Shown: in pieces, positions 25,916 to 33,087 of the stretch
Layout: the number at the start of each line of letters is the position of its first letter
How positions within the stretch are numbered: position 1 is the first letter of the stretch
NCBI RefSeq assembly: GCF_024213375.1
Contig: NZ_JANAVJ010000007.1
Location: forward strand, 1-64,000
Source: Paenibacillus sp. MZ04-78.2
Lineage (GTDB): Bacteria > Bacillota > Bacilli > Paenibacillales > NBRC-103111
Length of the DNA stretch: 64,000 nt
Direction of reading: 5' to 3'
Program-made: the position numbers and the translations under genes
Notes under the pieces: model-generated
What the model was told of the DNA's origin: nothing
Seen by the model: only the letters and a program-made list of their open reading frames with translations
Database searches by the model: none

Positions 25916-27292
25916 ATGGAAGAAAGGACAAGTCACAAAACGTCCCGCGAGCGGCTGAGTGAACTCGTCAGTACGCTGCGGGAAGACATATTGACGGGGA
26001 AGCGGCCGGTAGGAGACTATTTGCCCTCGGAAAAATCTTTCGCCGCGCAATTCCAGTTGAGCAATCAATCGGTGCGAAAAGGGCTGGACGTTCTAGTTTC
26101 AGAGGGGCTGATCGAAAAAATACCGCGCGTCGGAACGAAGGTTGTCGGTCCTCAGAACGGAGCTTTCGTCACCGTGAAGCTGGGCTTTCACAGCTCCATC
26201 ACCGGAGAAGCGGGGATACATCAGTTGCTGTCCGTCTTTCAGAAGGAAAACCCGCATATTCGGGTACAAGCCGTGCCTACATCCAGCACCAATTATATCA
26301 GCGAGTACATGTCCGGCGGCATTCTCGATGTGGTCATGATGAACTTTATGAATTTTCAGGAATGTGTGGAGAACGGGACCGAAGGATTGCTGGAGCCGAT
26401 GGAACGCAATCCGGAGTTGTATTCCTTCCTGTCGGACGCGTTTACAGTGAACGGCCGCCAGTTCGTGCAGCCGTTTATTTTTTCCCCGCTCATTCTTTGC
26501 TATAACCGGGAACATTTTCGAGAGGCCAATTTATCCGAGCCGGACAGCAGCTGGCAGTGGAACGATCTGATCGAATATTCGTCACGGCTCGCGATTCCGG
26601 GCGAACGGTTCGGCTTTCACTGCGACTTGTATTCGTCGAACCGCTGGCCTCTTCTGCTGCTGCAAACCGGAGGGAAGTTCGAGCGTTATGAAGGCGGCCG
26701 CCTTAAGCTTGCCGGTACGCCGATGATGGACGCACTCCGCTACTGCGGAGAGATGAAGCAACGTATTCCCTCTTTATCGGAAGGAGTTAGGACCGGCGAA
26801 TCGGAGCTGCTTCTGGCCAAGGGGAAAACGTCGATGACCATGACCAGTTATTTTTATTTGAATTATTTGCTTGGCGAGCGGGTATCCTTTGACATTGCGC
26901 CCGTACCGCATAGGGGCACACCGATGACGATGCTGTTGAACATTGGGCTTGCGATTAATCGCCAGTCGCACGTCAAGGCTGCCGCCGCAAAGCTGGTGGA
27001 ATTTTTGACCGGTAACAATGCCCAGCTTTTCGTTCGGCAGAACACGTACAGTCTTCCAGCCAGAAAATCGGCCGCCGAGTGGGTAGGGGAAGAAAAACGG
27101 TATCTTCCGTCGAGATTTTCACTATTTCGCGAAACGATTCCCGGCTTTCGGTATTTTACGGATCTGGCGATCAGCGCAAGGGAGCTGTCCGTCATCAACC
27201 AGGAGCTTAAGACGTATTGGGCCGGTTTGGAAACCGAGGAGGCACTGTGCTCCCTAATCGAAGACCGCCTGGCGGTCGGTTCCTTGTCATGA
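25916..27292 (+). CDS. GntR-type regulator fused to an extracellular solute-binding-like sensor domain
   Basis: A 458-residue protein with two parts. Residues 8-75 are a GntR winged helix (LREDILTGKRPVGDYLPSEK, then QFQLSNQSVRKGLDVLVSEG). From about residue 88 on, the sequence is a family 1 ABC solute-binding protein (GILDVVMMNFMNFQECVENG, FSPLILCYNREHF, SSWQWNDLIEYSSRLA) but with no signal peptide or lipobox, so it works in the cytoplasm as a sugar sensor. This architecture is known from Paenibacillus-type genomes but little studied. GAGGT precedes the ATG. Position and the shared CTAG operators make it the likely regulator of the beta-helix/ABC locus. Confidence 0.88.
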   Translation: MEERTSHKTSRERLSELVSTLREDILTGKRPVGDYLPSEKSFAAQFQLSNQSVRKGLDVLVSEGLIEKIPRVGTKVVGPQNGAFVTVKLGFHSSITGEAGIHQLLSVFQKENPHIRVQAVPTSSTNYISEYMSGGILDVVMMNFMNFQECVENGTEGLLEPMERNPELYSFLSDAFTVNGRQFVQPFIFSPLILCYNREHFREANLSEPDSSWQWNDLIEYSSRLAIPGERFGFHCDLYSSNRWPLLLLQTGGKFERYEGGRLKLAGTPMMDALRYCGEMKQRIPSLSEGVRTGESELLLAKGKTSMTMTSYFYLNYLLGERVSFDIAPVPHRGTPMTMLLNIGLAINRQSHVKAAAAKLVEFLTGNNAQLFVRQNTYSLPARKSAAEWVGEEKRYLPSRFSLFRETIPGFRYFTDLAISARELSVINQELKTYWAGLETEEALCSLIEDRLAVGSLS

Positions 27293-27331
27293 GTGGGGGT
27301 TGTCCGCAATCCGGGCATTCACGCAACAACC

Positions 27332-27372
27332 AAAACGGAGTCACGCAGGTTTGCGGGCTCCGTTTTCTAATT
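27332..27372 (+). terminator. Terminator after the GntR-type regulator gene
   Basis: AAAACGGAG pairs with CTCCGTTTT across a 17-base loop that itself has GCAGG/GCGGG near-pairing. The stem ends in a T run and CTAATTTT. Confidence 0.7.
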
Positions 27373-27462
27373 TTCGGAATAGTACAGTGAGCCGGGGTTC
27401 CCCATAATAAGGGAAGCCGATACGGCTCTTTTTCTTTTGGCGGCAGCAGGTCAACCAACGGA

Positions 27463-27491
27463 TTGACATTCGATCAAGTGCAGGATAAAAT
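27463..27491 (+). promoter_or_regulatory. Sigma-A promoter of the DUF6530-like gene
   Basis: TTGACA at 27463, a 17-base spacer and TAAAAT at 27486. Transcription would start near 27498, exactly where the tandem repeat begins. Confidence 0.7.
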
Positions 27492-27500
27492 GAGAGTGCG

Positions 27501-27556
27501 ATTTAGTAATTTAGTAATTTAGTAATTTAGTAAATTAGTAAATCAGTAATTTAGTA
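27501..27556 (+). repeat. Seven tandem copies of ATTTAGTA in a 5' untranslated region
   Basis: Seven 8-bp units, five exact ATTTAGTA and two variants (AATTAGTA, AATCAGTA), run without a break from the predicted transcription start to just before the AAAGAAGG ribosome site of the gene at 27578. The array is A/U-rich and unstructured as RNA. Confidence 0.9.
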
Positions 27557-27577
27557 AAATGGAAAGAAGGATATCCT

Positions 27578-28057
27578 ATGAAAATACCGACTACGTTAAA
27601 GCATAAGCCCGTTGTCGTTTCCGAAAATTACGAGCAGGTTGACGGACGGTTCGCCCGCAATACGGATGCCAAAGGTCTTTCCTTGGGATTGGCCCAATGG
27701 AACGACAGGGGGAAAATCGATATTTCGGCCAAGGTATGGCGGTACACGGGAGAAAAATGGTCCCGGCAATCGGAGGAGATGCCTCTCCACCGCGTTCTAG
27801 ATTTGTCCATTTTGATATGCCGGACGATGGCGCATCTTCGTGAAGCTTACCGATATGAGCATTTGTACGATCCGCAGGAGCCGGTCATCGACCGGGTCGG
27901 TCTGCAAGGGGATGCCATGACCGTGGCCATCTGTACGGACAACGAAAGAATCAATGAAGATATCAAGCTGTTCAATCAGGCTTTGAGCGATGACGGCGAA
28001 CTGATCGGGGAACGGCTGCGCACGTTATCCGGAATTTTGAAGGATATGGGGTATTAA
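27578..28057 (+). CDS. Conserved hypothetical protein (DUF6530-like)
   Basis: A soluble 159-residue protein. Its opening, MKIPTTLKHKPVVVSENYEQ, and the stretch DAKGLSLGLAQWNDRGKIDI (about residues 30-49) are ones I associate with an uncharacterised Firmicutes family, probably DUF6530; the family name is from memory. A helical middle segment (LHRVLDLSILICRTMAHLRE) follows. No catalytic motif is visible. It has a strong promoter and an unusual repeat-bearing leader, and is followed after 65 bases by a GIY-YIG-like gene on the same strand. Confidence 0.75.
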   Translation: MKIPTTLKHKPVVVSENYEQVDGRFARNTDAKGLSLGLAQWNDRGKIDISAKVWRYTGEKWSRQSEEMPLHRVLDLSILICRTMAHLREAYRYEHLYDPQEPVIDRVGLQGDAMTVAICTDNERINEDIKLFNQALSDDGELIGERLRTLSGILKDMGY

Positions 28058-28122
28058 CTTGGATTAGGGGAAGTGGTCATCGGTCTGAGGTGGATGCCGG
28101 GGCGTGAAGGGAGAGAAAAAAG

Positions 28123-28485
28123 ATGGATAAGAACAAGCGCAAGGAGCTGCTGGAGGAATTTAAGCAGATGAAGACTTACATGGGTGTCATCCAAATTACA
28201 AACAAAGGCAACGGAAAAATTTACGTGGACAGCTATCCGAATCTGAAAAACAAATGGATGACCATCAAGATGCAGCTGGATATGGGGAGATTCGCCAATT
28301 TAGAGCTGCAAAAGGATTGGAAGGAGTTCGGGGCCGAAGCCTTCACCTATGAAGTGCTGGAGGAAAAGAAAACGGATGATGTGACGGATATGAAGTGGGA
28401 GCTCAAAATGATAGAAAAACCGTGGCTGGAGAAATTGCAGCCCTACGGGGACAAAGGATATAACAAGCCGCCAAGGCAGGGATAG
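28123..28485 (+). CDS. Small GIY-YIG-like protein with degenerate active site
   Basis: A 120-residue protein whose layout follows the GIY-YIG nuclease fold: MGVIQITNKGNGKIYVDSYP stands where GIYxITN...GKIYIGS is expected, and helices with LQKDWKEFGAEAFTYEVLEE follow. The first motif is GVI rather than GIY, and the second reads YVD rather than YIG, so the catalytic tyrosine and glycine pattern is altered. Related small proteins in Bacillales are usually labelled GIY-YIG family. It may have lost nuclease activity and act as a nucleic-acid or protein binder. GGAGAGAAAAAAG precedes the ATG. Confidence 0.72.
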   Translation: MDKNKRKELLEEFKQMKTYMGVIQITNKGNGKIYVDSYPNLKNKWMTIKMQLDMGRFANLELQKDWKEFGAEAFTYEVLEEKKTDDVTDMKWELKMIEKPWLEKLQPYGDKGYNKPPRQG

Positions 28486-28704
28486 TTCATTAGAGACAGG
28501 AGTGGGGAAGCCACTTACGGTCGCTGCACCGCCCCGCAAAGCGAGGTTGAATCAAGGAAGGTGAATCCGGACATTTTGCGGGGATTCGGTCATGCAGGAA
28601 ATTTTAGCTGGAACATAAATTTTTTTTTAGAAATTCGGAGGAAATAGAAGGTGAACATCGAATCCTAAATAATGGAGAATAATTCATTATATAGGAGGGT
28701 GTTT

Positions 28705-30678
28705 ATGAGCGAGAAGGCCGAAGTCCGTCAATTTAGCTCCTTAGCTGAGGGAGATGAGGAACAAAAGCCGAATTTTATGCAAGCTGTACAAGAAGAGATA
28801 AGTCTTCCTTTTCCCAGCGATAAGTTCAGGTATTTAATTAGTGAACTATCCGTTCCACAAAAACGAGCGATAGCCCATTTCTTACATTTCCCCATTGTTT
28901 TCTCCAAGTATAAAAAATTTCCCGATGCTCTCTTTCATAAATTGCTCCTCCAACTACAAAAACAGTATCTCATCTCCGATCGAGAACGGCTTTATTGGGT
29001 TATCATATTTACAGTGTTAGATGTGTTGAAAAACGAATCTCCCGGCTCCCTGGAAACATTTCTGGCTGCGAAAGAGGATAACGTCTTAAAATTTGGGAAA
29101 TGGCATGTTTATTGGGCTCTCCGGTTCCATCCCGGTCGCGCGACAAGAAGAACATCTTGGGAAGAGGCCATGAGAGAGTTTGAAGAAGGATTAAAAGGAA
29201 AGGCTCAGGAAGCGAAGAGCCTGCCAGATGCCCGTTCAAGCGACGAAAAGCTTATGGTTATTGAGCAAAAGCTGAAGAGCGAGCTTGCCTTACGCCAGAC
29301 AAGGGAAAAGGAAGTAGAGCAGCTGCGCAAGGAACTTGGAATTCAAACAAAAAAATTGGAAAAAATAGAAAGCGACAAGAAGCAATTCGCGGCGCAATTA
29401 ACGATTGTGAAAGAACAAGCGACGAAGCAAAAAGCGGAAGCGGAAGTGTTTCGGGATCAGCTGGAAGGTCGGCTGCATCGTCTGAATAAGGAAAAAAACG
29501 AACTGCAAGATCTGGTGAAAGAAGCGGAATTCAAAGTCGAGAAAATGAAAGCCACTGTGGTGAAAGTGGAGCAAGAATTGGAAAAATGGAAACAACGGTA
29601 TGAGATGAAGGAACAGAGGAACACGCACGATCTGATCGTGCTTCTTGCAAAATCCTTATTATCGGAGTCAGACAAGCTTTTACAGGAGCTTCGGCAAGGA
29701 AATCCGGAGAACGCGCCTGCTCTTCGAGCTCAAATAAGGAAAATTTTTGACTTGATTGATTTTTTGGAGCAGTTTCAGCTTGAACATGGGCAAGCGCGAT
29801 CTAATGATCATGTACAGCTAAGCGATCATTCGTTTGAATCAGCTCCAAGCGCACCAGAGGTGAGCGGGCAATCTTGTGTTGGTACGTTCTATCGTCGTGA
29901 TCATGGCGGTTACGTCGTGCTGGAGGACGGAAAAGCGTTTAACGTTACGGAATCGATCGTCCATCAGCACGGTCTTGAGCATGAAGCCGAAGTAAAATGT
30001 TCGCCGGGCAAGCAACAAAACGGAACGACACTATATGATATCGAGCTCCTGCTTCAAGGAGATGATACCTATGCTCCGGTCCGTCAATTTGTTGGATATA
30101 TCAAGCTCGGAGATTATTTCACTTGGTACTGTGTAGATATGAACGATTCTCAAAACCGATATCCATTGCATCAACGAGATATTGAAATCCAACGGCCGAA
30201 CGACGGAGATCCATGTCTGTTCAATATTGCTAACGAAGGGCATTTTGCCCGATTATCTCGCTTATACCGGAAAACAAAACAGTCTGTAGCCGAGCAAGAA
30301 ATAAAAACGCAAAAGCCATCTTTACTTAGGGGGCAAATTAAGAAGACAAAGCCTGATCCTTTCTTAGAAAACTGTAAAATTGTTATAGTCGGCGGTCTGC
30401 GGAAATGGTTCGAGGGGGTTGTGGCGGAGACCGGCGCAATACTCATACATGATAGCGGCGATGCCCCGGAGCGAATTCACGCGGATTTAAGCAAAGCCGA
30501 TGCTTTATTCTTTCTACTGACGGCCACATCGCACCGAGCTACCTGGAGCTGCGTTGAAATTGCAAAGCAAAAACAAATTCCGCATTTTGTCATTCAAGGA
30601 TCTAAGTCGAATTTGCGCATGCTTCTATGGGAAAATCGGGAGTTAATTAAACGCAAAAATATGATTTTCGACATGTGA
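28705..30678 (+). CDS. Coiled-coil protein with C-terminal DUF2325 domain
   Basis: A 657-residue soluble protein. The ATG at 28705 (MSEKAEVRQFS) is chosen because AGGAGGGTGTTT precedes it; an upstream ATG at 28672 has no such site. Residues 20-150 are a helical domain, about 170-330 a long Lys/Glu-rich coiled coil, about 365-510 a beta-rich region with two repeats of similar look (GTFYRRDHGGYVVLEDGKAF and VGYIKLGDYFTWYCVDMND), and from about 560 on a DUF2325 domain (KIVIVGGLRKWFEGVVAETG, then KADALFFLLTATSHRATWSC). DUF2325 has a Rossmann-like look and unknown function. A large sensor or scaffold protein is the best description. A ribbon-helix-helix gene follows. Confidence 0.75.
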   Translation: MSEKAEVRQFSSLAEGDEEQKPNFMQAVQEEISLPFPSDKFRYLISELSVPQKRAIAHFLHFPIVFSKYKKFPDALFHKLLLQLQKQYLISDRERLYWVIIFTVLDVLKNESPGSLETFLAAKEDNVLKFGKWHVYWALRFHPGRATRRTSWEEAMREFEEGLKGKAQEAKSLPDARSSDEKLMVIEQKLKSELALRQTREKEVEQLRKELGIQTKKLEKIESDKKQFAAQLTIVKEQATKQKAEAEVFRDQLEGRLHRLNKEKNELQDLVKEAEFKVEKMKATVVKVEQELEKWKQRYEMKEQRNTHDLIVLLAKSLLSESDKLLQELRQGNPENAPALRAQIRKIFDLIDFLEQFQLEHGQARSNDHVQLSDHSFESAPSAPEVSGQSCVGTFYRRDHGGYVVLEDGKAFNVTESIVHQHGLEHEAEVKCSPGKQQNGTTLYDIELLLQGDDTYAPVRQFVGYIKLGDYFTWYCVDMNDSQNRYPLHQRDIEIQRPNDGDPCLFNIANEGHFARLSRLYRKTKQSVAEQEIKTQKPSLLRGQIKKTKPDPFLENCKIVIVGGLRKWFEGVVAETGAILIHDSGDAPERIHADLSKADALFFLLTATSHRATWSCVEIAKQKQIPHFVIQGSKSNLRMLLWENRELIKRKNMIFDM

Positions 30679-30694
30679 GCGGTGAAAAATCGAA

Positions 30695-30723
30695 TTGACT
30701 TTTTGTTGCTACACCCATATACT
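30695..30723 (+). promoter_or_regulatory. Promoter of the ribbon-helix-helix gene
   Basis: TTGACT at 30695, 17 bases, TATACT at 30718: a near-consensus sigma-A promoter 30 bases before the start at 30755. Confidence 0.65.
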
Positions 30724-30754
30724 TGTTATGGACACAAAAAGTGGGGGTGAGGCA

Positions 30755-30934
30755 ATGTCGTCCAAAAAGCTGGGGCGTCCTCCATCTGACAATCCCAAAA
30801 TCGAATTGATTCGAGTACGTGCCGATCAAGCCATTTTGAATATGCTTGATGCTTGCGCCGAGAAGCTGGATACGACCCGTTCGGATATTATTCGTAAAGG
30901 GATTAAGAAGATGTATGACGATCTCCAAAAATAA
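30755..30934 (+). CDS. Ribbon-helix-helix (CopG-like) DNA-binding protein
   Basis: A 59-residue protein starting MSSKKLGRPPSDNPK at ATG 30755, with GGGGGTGAGG upstream; the frame is open further up but that covers the promoter. After a basic, proline-containing N-terminus (a minor-groove arm) comes one strand, IELIRVRADQ, and two helices, ILNMLDACAEKLDTTRSDII and KGIKKMYDDLQK, the MetJ/Arc/CopG fold, which binds DNA as a dimer. It is small enough to be an antitoxin-like or phage-type repressor, but no toxin gene follows. Its strong promoter and place beside the DUF2325 gene are the only context. Confidence 0.82.
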   Translation: MSSKKLGRPPSDNPKIELIRVRADQAILNMLDACAEKLDTTRSDIIRKGIKKMYDDLQK

Positions 30935-30952
30935 AGAAGGAGCTTGTTCTTC

Positions 30953-30977
30953 ACCCGTCAATTTCAAATTGGCGGGT
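30953..30977 (+). terminator. Hairpin after the ribbon-helix-helix gene
   Basis: ACCCGTCAATT pairs with AATTGGCGGGT with one G-U pair and a three-base loop. The T tract after it is short (TTATTCC), so it is a probable but not ideal terminator. Confidence 0.55.
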
Positions 30978-31008
30978 TATTCCGTTCTGGATAATATAGG
31001 ATGTCATT

Positions 31009-31129
31009 TGAAAAGCTTTTCACAAAAAACCACTTTACAATAGCCCAAAATCATATTAATAATAGAGTGGAATGGTTCTCTATGCTGGAAGTTTTGCTTT
31101 GATCGCGAATTTGAAAAGCTTTTCAAATT
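31009..31129 (+). promoter_or_regulatory. Promoter flanked by two LacI-type operators of the disaccharide-phosphorylase locus
   Basis: Two copies of the palindrome TGAAAAGCTTTTCA, at 31009-31022 and within a perfect 22-bp palindrome at 31108-31129, flank a promoter with TTTACA at 31034 and TAATAA at 31057, 17 bases apart. A third version, TGAAAACCTTTTCA, lies at the start of the lacI transcript at 33039. Two operators about 100 bases apart would allow DNA looping. The coding sequence these once served is cut off right after the second operator. Confidence 0.75.
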
Positions 31130-31130
31130 A

Positions 31131-32198
31131 ATTTACGTCCGGGAGTGCTCGTCGTTCTTCCCGTCGGGCACGGCCCAGTATCATATTAGCGCGGATATCG
31201 CCTACAGCTACATTCAGTATTATCTCGGCACGCAGGACGACGAATTCATGAAAACGTACGGCGCCGAATTGCTGTTTGAAACGGCACGTCTGTGGCTGGA
31301 TATGGGCCATTACTTGAACGGAGAGTTCCGGATCGACAACGTGACCGGCCCCGACGAATATACGTGCGTTGTCAATAACAATTACTATACCAACGTGATG
31401 GCCAAGCATAATCTGAAGTGGGCGGCCAAGGCTTACCGGCTGCTGGCCGACATCGCCCCGGAGATTTGCGCGCGGCTGAACGTGGCGGAGCAGGAAGCGG
31501 AGGCATGGCAAAAAGCAGCGGAATGCATGTACCTGCCGTATGATCCGACGCTGAACATTAACCCTCAGGACGATACGTTCCTGCAAAAAGCGGTTTGGGA
31601 TTTTGAAAACACGCCGGAAGAAAACTACCCGCTGCTGCTGCATTACCATCCGTTGACGCTCTACCGTTACCAGGTGTGCAAGCAAGCGGATACGGTACTC
31701 GCTCACTTCCTGTTGGAGGACGAGCAGGAGCTGGAGACGATCCGCAACTCGTATACCTATTACGAAAAGATCACGACCCATGATTCGTCGCTGTCTTCCT
31801 GCATCTTCAGCATTATGGCCTCCAAGCTGGGGTACGATGCCAAAGCTTACGATTATTTTATCGAAACGGCCCGTCTCGATCTCGACAATACGCACGGCAA
31901 TACCAAGGATGGCCTGCATATGGCGAATATGGGCGGCACCTGGATGTCGATCGTTTACGGCTTTGCCGGCCTCCGTTTGAAAGAGAGCGGGCTGTCGCTA
32001 GCACCGGCGATTCCGGGGCAGTGGAACCGGTATTCGTTCCGTCTTCAATACCGCGGACGCCAACTCGCCGTGGATATCGACCGTCAGAGCATCCGGCTTA
32101 CGCTGGAAGCAGGCGAAGCGCTGACGCTCAAGCTGTACGGGGACGACGTGACGGTGCAGCATAATCGGCTGTTGGAACGCGCCTTGAAAGCAAACTAA
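31131..32198 (+). pseudogene. GH65 disaccharide phosphorylase, 5'-truncated
   Basis: About 355 residues of the C-terminal part of a glycoside hydrolase family 65 phosphorylase (maltose, kojibiose or trehalose type). Family sequence begins abruptly at SSFFPSGTAQYHISADIAYS (about 31141) and runs to the normal end. The phosphate-binding and late catalytic-barrel parts are present (GTWMSIVYGFAGLRL, HGNTKDGLHMANMGG). The catalytic acid region and about 400 N-terminal residues are missing, and no start codon with a ribosome site is near; the ATG at 31248 is internal. The junction lies within a few bases of the second LacI operator, so a deletion joined regulatory DNA to the gene's interior. Confidence 0.85.
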
Positions 32199-32238
32199 CC
32201 GAGCGGCCTAAGCCTGGCATTTGAAAGGGGAAACAGAC

Positions 32239-32910
32239 ATGAACACACCGGTGCGAGCAGTCATTTTCGATCTGGACGGCGTCATTACGGATACGGCCGA
32301 ATACCATTACGAGGCGTGGAAGGCGCTGGCTGAGGAGCTGTCCATCCCGTTTACGCGCGAATTCAACGAGGAGCTGAAAGGGATCTCCCGGATGGAATCG
32401 TTGGAAAAAATTCTCGTTCTCGGCGGCAAAGCGCACGATGTTACCGAGGAACAAAAAATCGCGCTGGCAAACAAAAAAAACGAGCATTATTTGACCTTGA
32501 TTCAAAACATTACTCCTGCGGACGTATTGCCGGGTATCAGCGAATTTATTGCCGAGATTCAAGCTCAAGGGCTTAAGATCGGACTGGCGTCGGCTAGCAA
32601 AAACGCGTTTGCGGTTCTGGAGTCGCTCGGTCTCAAGGACAAGTTTCACGCGATTGTCGATGCCAAGACGGTGCAGCGCGGCAAGCCGGACCCCGAAATT
32701 TTTTTAAAAGCCGCTCGTCTGCTGGAAGTGGAGCCCGGCGCTTGCATTGGCGTCGAAGACGCGGCGGCCGGAGTAGAAGCGATTAAAGGAGCGGGCATGT
32801 TCGCGGTAGCGATCGGCGCGAAGGAGCTGTTCGGCCATGCCGATCTGGTGTACAAAAGCACGGCCGAGCTTTCCTTGGAAGCCATATTGCCGCAAGTTCG
32901 AGTTCGATAA
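32239..32910 (+). CDS. pgmB: Beta-phosphoglucomutase
   Basis: A 223-residue HAD-family mutase that turns beta-glucose 1-phosphate into glucose 6-phosphate. HAD motif I is VIFDLDGVITDTAEYH (catalytic Asp at about residues 10 and 12), the substrate loop is GISRMESLEKIL, and motif III/IV are GKPDPEIFLKAA and GVEDAAAGVEAIK. The start is the ATG at 32239, behind AAAGGGGAAAC; the TTG at 32221 is upstream noise. It follows GH65 by 40 bases: in an intact locus the phosphorylase makes beta-glucose 1-phosphate and this enzyme feeds it to glycolysis. The gene is intact although the phosphorylase is not. Confidence 0.93.
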   Translation: MNTPVRAVIFDLDGVITDTAEYHYEAWKALAEELSIPFTREFNEELKGISRMESLEKILVLGGKAHDVTEEQKIALANKKNEHYLTLIQNITPADVLPGISEFIAEIQAQGLKIGLASASKNAFAVLESLGLKDKFHAIVDAKTVQRGKPDPEIFLKAARLLEVEPGACIGVEDAAAGVEAIKGAGMFAVAIGAKELFGHADLVYKSTAELSLEAILPQVRVR

Positions 32911-32932
32911 ACAGGCAGTCGCCGAATAAAGC

Positions 32933-32983
32933 AAAATAAACCTCCGAAGCCGCTGTGAAGATGGAGCCGGAGGTTTATTTTTG
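32933..32983 (+). terminator. Terminator between pgmB and lacI
   Basis: AAAATAAACCTCCG pairs with CGGAGGTTTATTTT in a long stem with an inner GCCG/CGGC-like pairing; a T tract follows. Confidence 0.85.
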
Positions 32984-33000
32984 TGCGACTTTCGGGCGAT

Positions 33001-33052
33001 TTGACGAAGGATGGCAAATCATTTACAATAAAACAGGTTGAAAACCTTTTCA
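33001..33052 (+). promoter_or_regulatory. Promoter and operator of the lacI gene
   Basis: TTGACG at 33001 and TACAAT at 33024 are 17 bases apart. TTGAAAACCTTTTCA at 33038-33052 lies just after the expected start site and matches the two operators near 31 kb except at the centre. This indicates autoregulation. Confidence 0.7.
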
Positions 33053-33087
33053 TACACATTCCCCTGAATCGGGAGATAAACAAGATC

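Noticed and set aside
27501-27556. ATTTAGTA array considered as a CRISPR or plasmid iteron
   Set aside because: Units are 8 bp with no spacers, there are no cas genes, and the array sits in a promoter-proximal leader, not at an origin.
31128-31919. Minus-strand frame opposite the truncated GH65 gene
   Set aside because: Shadow of the GH65 coding frame; no independent support.
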